Of a DNA stretch of 35,597 bases, positions 8,801 to 16,863 are shown one piece after another. The position numbers and the translations under genes are program-made. The notes beneath the pieces were generated by a model. The model saw only the letters and a list, made by a program, of their open reading frames with translations. It did no database searches and was not told the DNA's origin. The stretch lies in the NCBI RefSeq assembly GCF_000278725.1, contig NZ_ALCA01000136.1:1-35597 (forward strand), in the 5' to 3' direction. Source of the stretch: Actinomyces sp. ICM47. GTDB taxonomy: Bacteria; Actinomycetota; Actinomycetes; Actinomycetales; Actinomycetaceae. Every line of letters begins with the position of its first letter. Position 1 is the first letter of the stretch.

Positions 8801-8830
8801 CCGGGCCGTCCCTCCTCGGGTGCGGCCCGG
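8801..8830. terminator. Hairpin between convergent GNAT and antiporter genes
   Basis: CCGGGCCG (8801-8808) pairs with CGGCCCGG (8823-8830) around a 14-base loop, midway between two convergent stop codons. It could serve both strands. There is no strong T-run. A GGCCTCGT word at 8776-8783 directly follows the GNAT stop. Confidence 0.5.
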
Positions 8831-8853
8831 TGTGTCGTGCGCGCGGGCGGCTC

Positions 8854-10845
8854 TCAGTGCTCGGAGCCGCGGCTGGAGACCAGGAGGATTTCCTCGTTGT
8901 CGAGGCGGGCGAGCGCACCCTCGAGGGCCGCCGAGGAGAAGATCCCCTCGTCGCGGGCCTGAAGGAGGGCGGCGCGCTGTGCATGGATGGCCTCCAGCGC
9001 CAATTCACGGATCTGGTCGCGCGTGAAGGAACGTTCAACCTCCTCCTCGCTCATGTCGACGGTACCGTGGCTCTCGTCGTCCGCCTCACTCGCGGAATCC
9101 GCGCCCTGTGTGACAACGGTCGTAAGGTCTTCGTCCGTGCATTCCGGGCACAGCCCATCACGCGTCGCCCCCGCCTGAGCAGCTGCGTCCTGGAGGATGT
9201 CCGTGAGGACGCGGTCTGCGGCGTGCGCCGTACGCGTTTGTTCACCCGTAGCCTCGTCGGTCAGCGCGTGCCCCAGCCGGGACAGCGTGCGTGAGATCCC
9301 CGCGGAGAGCAGGGTCTTGCCATCAACCTCATGGATCGCCTGCGCGAGGGCTGTATCCACCAGCGCCGAGCCCATCACCTTCAGGAGCTTATCGTGCTCT
9401 TCCTCGGAGATATCGCCCGAGGCCATCTGCGGTTTTACGAGACGAATCAACCCCGGCAAGGTCAGGCCCTGGATGACGAGGGCACCGGCCGCGATGAACA
9501 GCGCGATCGAGAGCAGCAGAGCGCGCATCGGAGCGTGCGTCGAGATTGTCTGCGCGGCGGCCAGGGTGATGGCACCACGCATTCCCGCCCAGACGATGAC
9601 GCTGCCCTCGCGCGGACCCAGCGGCTCGTTCTCAAAATAATCCAGGTCGGAACCGCGTATGGCGTTGCGGCGCTCGCGACGCTTGAGGCGACGACGGTAG
9701 TGATTGAGTGCGTTCGCCCAGTGCTCCGGGCTCAGATTGCGGGCTTCGAGCATGTCCGCGTCGACCTCGCAGGCCTCGTTCATGCGCTTCTCGAAGCGCG
9801 CGATGCGCGTGCTCTCAACCTCGTAGCGGCGCTTGCGGTGGGTGCGGCGGTGATCCAGCCAGGCGAGCATGAAAGCGATGAAGACGGCGCGAATCACCAT
9901 GATGAGCGCGCCGAGGGTGACGGCGAGGAAAGCTGCGAAGGTCAGGCCACCGGAGAACTCGGCGGTCTCCTCGACGATGCCGAAGGCCTGCAGGCCCATC
10001 GTCAGGAAAATCCCGCTCTCCAAAACGAGGGTCATGGTCTGCCAGTTCTGCTGGGAGAAACGCCTGTTGCTCGCGGAGATAACAGCCGCGCGACGGCGCG
10101 AGACAACCAGGCCGGCGACGACGGCGGCGACCAGGCCGGAGCCTCCCAGGTGCTCGGCGGGAATCGAGGCGATGAAGGGCATCGTGAAGGAGAAGACCGT
10201 GTCCGCTGAGGGTTCCTTGATGAGGGCGCGCACTCGCACGCCGACCTCGCCGACGACCCAGCCAATCGCGGCTGCGATACCGAGCGCGAGGGCGACCTTG
10301 CCGATGAGTATGCCCGGGTGGAGGGCGTGTTCGTCGGCAGCCAGGCCCGCGCTCATCGCGGCGGAAAGCAGTACGAGTGAGGTTGCGTCGTTGAAAAGCC
10401 CTTCGCCTTCGAGCACTGTGATAATCCGGTGCGAGACGCCGGAGCGTTTCGCGATCGAGACGGCAACCGCGTCCGTCGGGGACAGGACTGCGCCCAGTGC
10501 GACGCCCCAGGGCAGGGAGATTGCGGGGACCAACCAGTTGATGACGAATCCGACCGCGAAGGCGGAGAGGAACACGAGGGGGATCGCGAGCATCGCGACG
10601 GCGTGCATCTCACGGCGGAAGTCCATGGTCGGCATACGCACTGCGGCTGAGAACAGCAGCGGTGGTAGCACGATCTCGAGGATGATATGCGGCTCGACCT
10701 CGATGGCACCCACCTGGGGCAGAAAGCCGATCGCCAGGCCGACGATCAACAGGATCAGGGGCGAGGCGACACGCACCTTGGGCGCGACGAATTGACACGC
10801 CACGATAATGAGCATTCCGGCCAGAGCGATAAGAAGGGGATCCAC
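8854..10845 (-). CDS. CPA1-family Na+/H+ antiporter
   Basis: 663 residues. About 12 membrane segments fill residues 1-320 and 415-470. Diagnostic CPA1/NhaP motifs are LSPTDAVAV, EGEGLFNDATSLV and WAGMRGAITLA. It would exchange cytoplasmic sodium (or another cation) for external protons in the inner membrane. A highly charged stretch of about 85 residues (about 330-413) interrupts the membrane part before the RGAITLA motif. A C-terminal tail of about 190 residues, rich in Glu/Asp, is cytoplasmic and may sense pH or nucleotides. I chose the GTG at 10845 because it lies six bases after TACAAT, a leaderless-type -10. The ATG at 10847 is in another frame. Confidence 0.9.
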   Translation of the reverse strand: MDPLLIALAGMLIIVACQFVAPKVRVASPLILLIVGLAIGFLPQVGAIEVEPHIILEIVLPPLLFSAAVRMPTMDFRREMHAVAMLAIPLVFLSAFAVGFVINWLVPAISLPWGVALGAVLSPTDAVAVSIAKRSGVSHRIITVLEGEGLFNDATSLVLLSAAMSAGLAADEHALHPGILIGKVALALGIAAAIGWVVGEVGVRVRALIKEPSADTVFSFTMPFIASIPAEHLGGSGLVAAVVAGLVVSRRRAAVISASNRRFSQQNWQTMTLVLESGIFLTMGLQAFGIVEETAEFSGGLTFAAFLAVTLGALIMVIRAVFIAFMLAWLDHRRTHRKRRYEVESTRIARFEKRMNEACEVDADMLEARNLSPEHWANALNHYRRRLKRRERRNAIRGSDLDYFENEPLGPREGSVIVWAGMRGAITLAAAQTISTHAPMRALLLSIALFIAAGALVIQGLTLPGLIRLVKPQMASGDISEEEHDKLLKVMGSALVDTALAQAIHEVDGKTLLSAGISRTLSRLGHALTDEATGEQTRTAHAADRVLTDILQDAAAQAGATRDGLCPECTDEDLTTVVTQGADSASEADDESHGTVDMSEEEVERSFTRDQIRELALEAIHAQRAALLQARDEGIFSSAALEGALARLDNEEILLVSSRGSEH

Positions 10846-10851
10846 ATGTCA

Positions 10852-10857
10852 ATTGTA
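10852..10857 (-). promoter_or_regulatory. -10 element for a leaderless antiporter mRNA
   Basis: On the minus strand TACAAT is followed by six bases and then the GTG start at 10845. No Shine-Dalgarno is present. Confidence 0.6.
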
Positions 10858-11035
10858 TTGCGAGCAACCTCACCAGCGCTGCCACCATCTCGCCACAGCA
10901 GCTACGCGTCCCGCGAACGTGCACGGAGTACCATGCCCCACGCAGCTGCCTCCATCCCGACCCCACCTCGCTCACAATCCTCCCAGACGCGGAAGGTTCG
11001 TTCTACCATTGACGTATAGGTTCAAGGAGGTTCTC

Positions 11036-11629
11036 ATGACCGCTTACAACCACTCGTCGGGGTACACCTACGGCACCGATGCCGTCCCCACGTCTCCTCT
11101 CACACTCGAGGATTTACGCCAGATTGAGGCCGCCGCTCACGTCCAGCCCAGCGACGCAGAGCTGCTCTCGCGAGCAGAACCCATCCTCGCACCTCATGCC
11201 ATGGAAATGGTCGACACGTGGCGCGGGATTCTGGCTCAAAAGACGTACCTGGCAGCCCATTCCGCGCACCCAAACGGGCATCCGAACCCCGAGTACGCGC
11301 AGGCGTCAAAGCCGCGATTCGCCCAGTGGATCATCGACATGTGCACGCGCGAGCGGGACCAGGCATGGTTGGACTATCAGTACCTGATCGGCGCTCGACA
11401 CATGTCTGCGGCGAAAAACGCAGCGGATGGAGCGGATTCGACGCCCTTCGTGCCTCTGCGCTACGTGCTCGCCTTCATCGCTCCAACGGTGGAGGTTGGT
11501 CACCGCCTCCTGGCTGAAGGTTTCGAAGGCGAAGAACTGAGTGCCGTCCGTGACGCGTGGACTCGCGCGGTGACCGTCGCCGTGACTGTGTGGGCCTATG
11601 CGTACCGCGACCACCCCGAGCAGTTCTGA
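11036..11629 (+). CDS. Protoglobin domain protein
   Basis: 197 residues with the protoglobin layout. The start is LTLEDLRQIEAAAHVQPSD, followed by LLSRAEPILAPHAMEMVDTWRG. The segment DYQYLIGARHMSAAKN contains His122, the likely proximal heme ligand, and the LRYVLAFI...VWAYAY helices follow. Single-domain protoglobins bind O2, CO or NO at a heme. They are proposed to act in gas sensing or detoxification, but the role here is unknown. The ATG has AAGGAGG five bases upstream, one of the strongest ribosome-binding sites in the window. TACCAT (11004-11009) is a possible -10. The 190 bp gap upstream separates it from the divergent antiporter. Its 3' end overlaps ogt by 32 bp, so the two are probably co-transcribed. 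Confidence 0.88.
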   Translation: MTAYNHSSGYTYGTDAVPTSPLTLEDLRQIEAAAHVQPSDAELLSRAEPILAPHAMEMVDTWRGILAQKTYLAAHSAHPNGHPNPEYAQASKPRFAQWIIDMCTRERDQAWLDYQYLIGARHMSAAKNAADGADSTPFVPLRYVLAFIAPTVEVGHRLLAEGFEGEELSAVRDAWTRAVTVAVTVWAYAYRDHPEQF

Positions 11630-12197
11630 CCCGACGCTCGCCGCCTTCGATTCCCCCATTGGGCACCTGACGCTGGCGGCACGCGGCGGCGCGCTCGTCG
11701 GTGTCTGGGCACGCGGACAGCGCTTCTTTGGGTGCCCTGTCGGCGTTGACGAGGCCGTGGCCGCGTCCCTGGAGATCCTGCCCTCCCGGGCTGGCTCGGG
11801 GGGAGAATCGCGCGGTGTGACAGGCGAGGACGCGGCCGCACTGACGGCGGCCGCATCCTGGCTCGAACAGTATTTCGCTGGCGAGAACCCCTCCCCCGCT
11901 CGCCTTCACATAACCCCGGAAGGGACGCATTTCCAGAAGCACGTCTGGGAGGCGATGGCTCGGATCCCCTACGGACACACACGCACCTACTCCCAGATTG
12001 CGGCTCAGCTGCGCGAGGCCGGGGTCGCGGCCTCGCCCCGCGCGGTCGGCGGGGCCGTTGGCCGCAATCCCCTGCTCATCGTCCGCCCCTGTCACCGTGT
12101 GGTGGCCGCTAGCCACATGGGCGGCTACGCAGCCGGGGCCGAGGCCAAAGCCTGGCTGTTCGAGCACGAAGCGGCCACGGCCTCGTCTATCGGCTGA
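11598..12197 (+). CDS. ogt: Methylated-DNA--protein-cysteine methyltransferase
   Basis: 199 residues. The C-terminal domain holds IPYGHTRTYSQIA, the winged-helix DNA-binding part, and the active-site segment NPLLIVRPCHRVV with Cys165. This Cys takes the alkyl group from O6-methylguanine (or O4-methylthymine) in a suicidal repair reaction. The N-terminal part is the usual ribonuclease-like fold and is slightly longer than in the shortest members. The ATG at 11598 lies inside the 3' end of the protoglobin gene, without a clear Shine-Dalgarno, so translation is probably coupled. The tail runs to one base before the stop of the convergent YkvI-like gene. Confidence 0.92.
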   Translation: MRTATTPSSSDPTLAAFDSPIGHLTLAARGGALVGVWARGQRFFGCPVGVDEAVAASLEILPSRAGSGGESRGVTGEDAAALTAAASWLEQYFAGENPSPARLHITPEGTHFQKHVWEAMARIPYGHTRTYSQIAAQLREAGVAASPRAVGGAVGRNPLLIVRPCHRVVAASHMGGYAAGAEAKAWLFEHEAATASSIG

Positions 12198-12198
12198 C

Positions 12199-13521
12199 TC
12201 AGCCGTTCGCGCGGCCAGACGCTGCCGACTCGGTGGCCACGGCCTCGCCCCTTCGAGGCGTGACCAGATCGGAGGGCGACGCGTTCGCCTTCCGGTCAAC
12301 GATATCCTTGGCGAGCGTGCTCGCGTCGCGGCGCAGCTGCTTGCTGTCGACGACAGACGCACGGGACAGCTCGCGGACCTTGTCGCGATGCTCGTCCGTG
12401 TACTCCAAGTGATCATCGTGCTTGTGAACGAGGAGGCGGATCAGCTTGCGGCGTAGGTTCTCCTCACGCGACACGCCCGCGCGCTCGCGCAGCCAACCGG
12501 CGGCCAGAACCACGAGGAGCGCGACGCCCAGCCATCCGATGATCGGGTACATGCCGCCGATCAGCTTCTTAAAGCCCATGAGTGAGGCCGCGTATCCGAG
12601 CGCAACGACGCCCACCAACACGATGCGCATGCGCTTTGTCGAGCCACCCGAGAAACGGCGCGCCGTCGCGAAAAACAGAGAGAACACCGTGTTGTAGATG
12701 AGCGCAAAGATGATGAGCGTGTAGACGAACGCAAACCACGGGTGGATCGTGCGCGCGATCTCAAGGGCCGGGACGTTCACGTCCCAAATTCGATCCATGT
12801 TCAGATAGAGGGCCAGAGCGTCGCCACCGATCACCAGGGCGATGATCGTGCCGCCGATGCGCCCGGCGAGGCGAGCCTCACCGATGCGCAGCACCGAGCC
12901 ACCCAGCACGAAGGCCATGCCGATACCGTTGACGACGCACAGCGCGAAGTAGTTGATCGTCGAGAACCACAGGTTCGGCAGGGCCGGAGTGACCTGGGTA
13001 GCAGTCGCATTGAGTTCGGCCATACTCGGGTGCGGTGTCACCAGCGAGTAGATGACGAGAACAATGATCGCGATGACGATCATCGGGGTGAAGACGCCGA
13101 TGACCTCCATGATCCGATCAAAATCCAGGAATGCAGTGAGGATCACGAGGCCCGCGCACACCGCGCTCCCCGCCCACGCGGGCAATTCGAATTGCTGTTC
13201 AAGGTTCGCACCCGCGCCCGCGAGCATCACGAAGCCCATCGCGAAGCCAGAAAAAACGAGCACCACATCGATGACGCGGCGCACGACGGGGTGAGTGATG
13301 CGTTCGAACACGTCATCGTGGTGGCCCGAGCGAAAGTAGGAACCCAGCTGCAGGGCGACGACACCGAAGATGATGTTGAGGACTCCCAGTGCGGCGATTC
13401 CAATCAGGCCGGGAGCACCAAAAGACAGGAAGTATTGGAGCAGATCCTGGCCGCTGGCCAGGCCAGCGCCGACGATGACTCCCACATACGCAAAGGCAAC
13501 AGAGACATACTTTTTTGACAT
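12199..13521 (-). CDS. YkvI-like integral membrane protein
   Basis: 440 residues from the ATG at 13521, preceded by GGAAGGA. A longer frame to 13545 has no ribosome-binding site. About ten membrane segments fill residues 5-345. The opening AFAYVGVIVGAGLASGQDLLQYF resembles the first helix of YkvI proteins and of APC-fold transporters, with an unwound GAG segment. YkvI-family proteins are uncharacterised putative transporters. A hydrophilic, charged C-terminal tail of about 95 residues (DEHRDKVRELSRASVVDSKQL...) is cytoplasmic and unusual in length. The gene is monocistronic, convergent with ogt and divergent from the yefM-type antitoxin gene. Confidence 0.8.
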   Translation of the reverse strand: MSKKYVSVAFAYVGVIVGAGLASGQDLLQYFLSFGAPGLIGIAALGVLNIIFGVVALQLGSYFRSGHHDDVFERITHPVVRRVIDVVLVFSGFAMGFVMLAGAGANLEQQFELPAWAGSAVCAGLVILTAFLDFDRIMEVIGVFTPMIVIAIIVLVIYSLVTPHPSMAELNATATQVTPALPNLWFSTINYFALCVVNGIGMAFVLGGSVLRIGEARLAGRIGGTIIALVIGGDALALYLNMDRIWDVNVPALEIARTIHPWFAFVYTLIIFALIYNTVFSLFFATARRFSGGSTKRMRIVLVGVVALGYAASLMGFKKLIGGMYPIIGWLGVALLVVLAAGWLRERAGVSREENLRRKLIRLLVHKHDDHLEYTDEHRDKVRELSRASVVDSKQLRRDASTLAKDIVDRKANASPSDLVTPRRGEAVATESAASGRANG

Positions 13522-13702
13522 GGCGGTCCTTCCGATCGCAAACATGTTCCGAGGGACAGCTCAGTCCTCGGCGGGCGCTCGTTTGTCAGCGCCCACCGCC
13601 ATTCTATACAGAATTACTTATTAACGATTAAAGATATCCTTACTTAACCTTGTTAAAACGGGACTAAGTACCCAACGCACATCCTGTATGCACGCAACAT
13701 TT

Positions 13703-13718
13703 GTGTACACTATGTACT
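13703..13718 (+). promoter_or_regulatory. TGTACA-type operator of the YefM-like antitoxin
   Basis: The palindrome GTGTACAC (13703-13710, core TGTACA) is followed by TGTACT (13713-13718) with centres nine bases apart, directly against the -10 of the antitoxin gene. Paired TGTACA-core palindromes are the operator known for E. coli YefM-YoeB. Autoregulation here is inferred by analogy. Confidence 0.5.
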
Positions 13719-13723
13719 AAAAT
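13718..13723 (+). promoter_or_regulatory. -10 element for a leaderless antitoxin mRNA
   Basis: TAAAAT ends six bases before the ATG at 13730; there is no Shine-Dalgarno. Confidence 0.6.
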
Positions 13724-13729
13724 GACATC

Positions 13730-13993
13730 ATGAACACACTTGCTTCCACACTGTCGACTCGAGAACTACGCGCCAACCTCGCCGACGTCCTCGGGCGCGC
13801 TTCCTACGGCGGCGAGAGGATCGGCATCACAAAGAATGGACACCTGACAGCCGTCGTCATCGGCATTGAGGACCTGCAGACCCTCGAGGAACTCGAGGAC
13901 GCCCGCGACCTTGCAGCATTCCGCGAGGCGATGCGTCACGACGATGGTGAGCGCGTGAGCCTGGCCGACCTGCGCGCCGAGCTCAACGACTAG
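13730..13993 (+). CDS. yefM: Phd/YefM family antitoxin
   Basis: 87 residues. The N-terminal Phd/YefM fold is clear: STRELRANLADVLGRASYGGERIGITKNGHLTAVVIGIEDLQTLEELED. The C-terminal part (about 58-87) is the charged toxin-wrapping tail. YefM proteins dimerise, bind their own promoter and neutralise a RelE/YoeB toxin. The toxin gene begins two bases after this stop codon but is frameshifted, so the antitoxin may be an orphan. The start has a leaderless-type -10 overlapped by a TGTACA operator. Confidence 0.9.
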   Translation: MNTLASTLSTRELRANLADVLGRASYGGERIGITKNGHLTAVVIGIEDLQTLEELEDARDLAAFREAMRHDDGERVSLADLRAELND

Positions 13994-13995
13994 CG

Positions 13996-14252
13996 ATGTA
14001 CCGCGTCGAATTCACCTCGGCAGCGGCACGCCAGGTACGCAAGCTGGACCGCCCGGTGCGCACACGCCTTCTCAATGCCATCGAAACGCTCGCCCGCTCC
14101 CCCGCCCCGACGGAGTCAAGAAGCTTGCAAGCACGGAGAATGCATGGCGCATCCGCGTTGGCGACTACCGGATCATTTACTCAATCGAGGACGAGGTCCT
14201 GGTCGTGACGGTCGTACGCGTGGCACACCGACGCGAGGCCTATCGCTCGTAG
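13996..14252 (+). pseudogene. relE: RelE family toxin, disrupted by a 1-base frameshift
   Basis: Codons from ATG 13996 give MYRVEFTSAAARQVRKLDRP and on to LARSPAP. At the C-run 14105-14108 the frame is lost. The next frame then continues perfectly as GVKKLASTENAWRIRVGDYR, through IIYSIEDEVLVVTVVRVAHR, to a TAG at 14250-14252. Joined, this is a full RelE toxin of about 85 residues with the basic WRIRVGDYR and AHRR segments that form the RNase site. One missing base explains the break. As read, translation continues in the wrong frame to 14208 and yields a useless protein. It could be a genuine inactivation, a sequencing error in a C-run, or phase variation. The stop is two bases from the convergent nitroreductase stop. 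Confidence 0.85.
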
Positions 14253-14254
14253 CG

Positions 14255-14977
14255 TCACTTGCCTTCGAGGAGCTGGATGGCCGGGCGCGGCGCCCGCATC
14301 GCGTTGATCGGAGCGTCGGGATCCGCGTAGCCGAGCGCGAAGCCGGTGATGAACGTGTAACCCTCGGGGACCTCGAACTCCTCGTCAACGGGGGCGCGCC
14401 AGGTGGCGAGGATGCCAACCGGGCAAGAATCGACGCCGCGCGACTTGGCGGACAGGAACAGGGTCTGGAGCATGAGGCCCGCATCCATGGCACTCCACGG
14501 GAGCATGTCCTCGTGGACAAACACGAACCCCATGACGGGAGCATCGAAGGCGGTCACGTTGCGACGATTGACACGGTTGCGACCCTCGATGTCGCCGCGC
14601 TCGACGCCGTAGATACCGTAGAGGAGCTTGGCGACCTCGATCTGGGCGGGGCGCAGCTCGTCCGGGTAACGCTTACGCACCGGGTAGTCACCGTCGGGCA
14701 CGGGAACCACGACGTCGGGGTCGGCAGCCTTGCGGGCGTGGGCTTCGATCTCTTCGTCGAACAGACGTCCGTAGCGTTCGCGCAGACGCTGGGCGCGCTC
14801 ACCGGTGGCCAAGGCGACGCGGAAGGCGCGCGTGTTCGACCATGACGGAGCCGCCGTCGCGTCGGCAAGGATCGCGTCGAGGACCTCGGCGGGGATCTCC
14901 TGGTCTGTAAAGGCGCGCGTGGAGCGGCGCGATGCGGCCAGGGCGGAAAAGTCATTCGTCTCAGCGGTGAGTGTCAT
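14255..14977 (-). CDS. Nitroreductase family protein
   Basis: 240 residues of the FMN-dependent nitroreductase fold. ASRRSTRAFTDQEIP near the N-terminus gives the flavin phosphate contacts, and APSWSNTRAFRV follows. The central LPWSAMDAGLMLQTLFLSAKSRGVDSCPVG is the typical dimer and flavin-binding segment. Such enzymes reduce nitro compounds, quinones or flavins with NAD(P)H; the natural substrate is unknown. The ATG has no Shine-Dalgarno but lies six bases after TAGCCT. The recurring 12-mer CCCCGGCCTCGT overlaps the region just upstream of that -10. Confidence 0.9.
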   Translation of the reverse strand: MTLTAETNDFSALAASRRSTRAFTDQEIPAEVLDAILADATAAPSWSNTRAFRVALATGERAQRLRERYGRLFDEEIEAHARKAADPDVVVPVPDGDYPVRKRYPDELRPAQIEVAKLLYGIYGVERGDIEGRNRVNRRNVTAFDAPVMGFVFVHEDMLPWSAMDAGLMLQTLFLSAKSRGVDSCPVGILATWRAPVDEEFEVPEGYTFITGFALGYADPDAPINAMRAPRPAIQLLEGK

Positions 14978-14983
14978 GCACCC

Positions 14984-14989
14984 AGGCTA
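14984..14989 (-). promoter_or_regulatory. -10 element for a leaderless nitroreductase mRNA
   Basis: TAGCCT on the minus strand ends six bases before the ATG at 14977. The 12-mer motif (14990-15001) abuts it and would occupy the -10/-35 spacer. Confidence 0.5.
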
Positions 14990-15001
14990 CCCCGGCCTCG
15001 T
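14990..15001 (+). repeat. CCCCGGCCTCGT intergenic motif, copy 2
   Basis: Exact copy of the 12-mer in the 72 bp between the divergently oriented start of the nitroreductase gene and the stop of yoeB. It lies against the proposed nitroreductase -10. Confidence 0.6.
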
Positions 15002-15049
15002 TCCCCCAAGCCATCCGACCCACCCACCGGACGGCCGTCGTTCTGCCAG

Positions 15050-15319
15050 CTAGTGATCCCCGTAGTGAGTGCGACATGAAATAATCTCGACTCGATCATC
15101 GCACACGCGATAGACCAGACGATTTGCCACATCAATGCGGCGCGACCACCACCCCGAGTAACGCCCCTTCAACGTTTCAGCCTTACCAATTCCAGCACCT
15201 TGCCCATTCCTGGCAATATCACGCAGTAGTGCGTTGATGCGCTTCAAAGTCTTTCGATCCTGGGTTTGCCACCACAAATAATCCTCCCAGGCCTCAGAGG
15301 CCCAGACGAGGTCACGCAT
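15050..15319 (-). CDS. yoeB: Txe/YoeB family toxin
   Basis: 89 residues, the standard YoeB length. The N-terminus reads LVWASEAWEDYLWWQTQDRKTLKRINALLRDI. The conserved centre is PLKG-like (AETLKGRYSGWWSRRIDVANRLVYRV), and the end is IISCRTHYGDH, with the catalytic His-Tyr near the C-terminus. YoeB toxins are ribosome-dependent mRNA endonucleases that cut at the A site. The start ATG overlaps the last eight bases of the antitoxin gene, so the two are translationally coupled. The partner is a RelB/DinJ-type antitoxin rather than YefM. Confidence 0.93.
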   Translation of the reverse strand: MRDLVWASEAWEDYLWWQTQDRKTLKRINALLRDIARNGQGAGIGKAETLKGRYSGWWSRRIDVANRLVYRVCDDRVEIISCRTHYGDH

Positions 15320-15569
15320 CCTCGATCAACCCTCGGACCATACCCCGCCCGGCCTCCAGCTCCGCGATACCGCGGTCAAGGTGAGCGAGATTTGCGCGCG
15401 AGTAGAAGCTATCAACCTCCACGACGAAGGGAATCCGCTGCTCCCGCGCCACCTTCTTCGCAAAGATCGTGAAAGCAGCATTCATGGAGAGTCCCATTTC
15501 CTTGCAGGCACGCTCCATCGCAGCCTTATCCTCAGCATCGAGCCGAACGGTCACCATAGCAGTTGCCAT
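15312..15569 (-). CDS. relB: RelB/DinJ family antitoxin
   Basis: 85 residues from ATG 15569, which has GGAGG six bases upstream. An in-frame extension to 15584 lacks a ribosome-binding site. The N-terminus MATAMVTVRLDAEDKAAMER and on to LGLSMNAAF-type residues is a ribbon-helix-helix DNA-binding domain of the RelB/DinJ type. The C-terminal half is the toxin-binding region. It should neutralise YoeB and repress the operon. The upstream 90 bp are AT-rich (AATATATT around 15599-15606, TATATT on the minus strand as a possible -10), but I cannot fix the operator. Confidence 0.92.
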   Translation of the reverse strand: MATAMVTVRLDAEDKAAMERACKEMGLSMNAAFTIFAKKVAREQRIPFVVEVDSFYSRANLAHLDRGIAELEAGRGMVRGLIEDA

Positions 15570-15674
15570 GCAACACCTCCACAACAGCGTACTAATAGCA
15601 ATATATTATCAGACTGACAGCACACTGATGGCTTCAACGGCGCGCTCCACCCGGGGAGCACAGAAGCACCGTCC

Positions 15675-16724
15675 TTACCGGGCCAGGGCTTCCTCGAAGG
15701 CGATCACATCTTCCTCCGGAGTCGCCCAGGAGGTGCCAATGCGGGCGAGGTAACGGCCATCAGGCAGAGTCTCCCAGATGCCGTACCGCACCTTGTCCGA
15801 AAGACGCCCGTGTCCGGCCTGATCGAGAGCCACGAATGTCAGGTTCGTCGGCGATTCCATGGTGACGACGTAGCCCGCGCGCTTGAGGGCCGCGCGAATA
15901 CGGGCGGTCGCCTCGACGGCAGGCTTGCCGATCGTCAGGTAGAGACCATCTTCGAAAAGCGCCTCAAACTGCACGCCCAAGAGACGCCCCTTCGCCATGA
16001 GCGCACCGTGCTGCTTCATATGGGTGACGAACTGGCGGATCGACCCGCGCTCGGGGATCACCACTGCCTCGCCGAAGAGCGTGCCACACTTGGTGCCGCC
16101 GATGTAGAACACGTCGGTCAGGCGCGCCAGGTCGGCCAGCGTCACGTCGTTGGCGGGCGAAGCCAGCGCGTAGGCGAGGCGCGCGCCGTCAACGAAGAGC
16201 TTCAAGTCGCGCTCGCGGCACACGCGTGAGAGATCCTCAATCTCCTGCAAGGAGTAGAGGGTGCCGTACTCGGTGGGCTGCGAAATATAAACGAGGGCGG
16301 GGGCGATCATGTGGTCGCGCGCGCCGTCGCCCTCCCACGCCGAGTAGATGCGTTCGACGTCGGCGGCGTTGATCTTGCCGTCCACGGCCGGGGTGTCGAG
16401 GATCTTGTGGCCGCCGCGCTCGACGATGCCGGCCTCGTGCATGTTGATATGGCCGGTGTGCGGCGCGATGACCCCCTGCCACGGCAGGAGGATCGCGTCG
16501 ATGACGGTCGCGTTCGTCTGCGTGCCGCCCACCAGGAAGTACACGTCGGCGTCGGGAGCCTGGCAGGCCTCGCGAATCAGGTTGCGGGCGCGCTCGCAGT
16601 GCTCGTCGGTACCATAGCCGCTGGACTGCTCCATGTTGGTGGCGACGAGGGCGTCCAGCACCCTGGCGTGTGCGCCCTCCTGGTAGTCACTGGAGAAGTT
16701 CGGCAGCGTGGCAGAAAAAGTCAT
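15675..16724 (-). CDS. Threonine aldolase-like PLP enzyme (beta-eliminating lyase family)
   Basis: 349 residues of the fold-type I PLP family. ALVATNMEQSSGYGTDEHCERA is the usual N-terminal region, and FLVGGTQTNATVIDAIL binds cofactor phosphate. LKLFVDGARLAYAL carries the Asp that contacts the pyridine nitrogen, and YIGGTKCGTLFGEAVV contains the PLP-binding Lys. Low-specificity L-threonine aldolases split L-threonine to glycine and acetaldehyde, though related members act on other beta-hydroxy amino acids. I chose ATG 16724 over the longer frame to 16901 because the family fold begins here. AATAAT, one mismatch from TATAAT, lies six bases upstream. The gene is monocistronic and divergent from the methyltransferase. 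Confidence 0.9.
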   Translation of the reverse strand: MTFSATLPNFSSDYQEGAHARVLDALVATNMEQSSGYGTDEHCERARNLIREACQAPDADVYFLVGGTQTNATVIDAILLPWQGVIAPHTGHINMHEAGIVERGGHKILDTPAVDGKINAADVERIYSAWEGDGARDHMIAPALVYISQPTEYGTLYSLQEIEDLSRVCRERDLKLFVDGARLAYALASPANDVTLADLARLTDVFYIGGTKCGTLFGEAVVIPERGSIRQFVTHMKQHGALMAKGRLLGVQFEALFEDGLYLTIGKPAVEATARIRAALKRAGYVVTMESPTNLTFVALDQAGHGRLSDKVRYGIWETLPDGRYLARIGTSWATPEEDVIAFEEALAR

Positions 16725-16730
16725 TGGACC

Positions 16731-16736
16731 ATTATT
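16731..16736 (-). promoter_or_regulatory. -10 element for a leaderless aldolase mRNA
   Basis: AATAAT on the minus strand ends six bases before the ATG at 16724. The first T of TATAAT is replaced, so this is the weakest of the series. Confidence 0.4.
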
Positions 16737-16863
16737 CCACGCGGTACGTCGAACGGTTTCCGTTACCCCGTGAGTATCTTTTCTCGTTCTACCACAAGGA
16801 TTATCCTGACCGTAGCCAGGCGATGCCGCCAGGCTTCCCAACACAAAGTGAGAACGTTTAGCA

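Noticed and set aside
9331..10209. 292-codon plus-strand frame within the antiporter gene
   Set aside because: Antisense shadow; composition is unlike a folded protein and the minus strand has all CPA1 motifs.
12742..13518. 258-codon plus-strand frame opposite the YkvI-like gene
   Set aside because: The translation is almost wholly charged Asp/His/Arg/Glu, which is the antisense of membrane helices.
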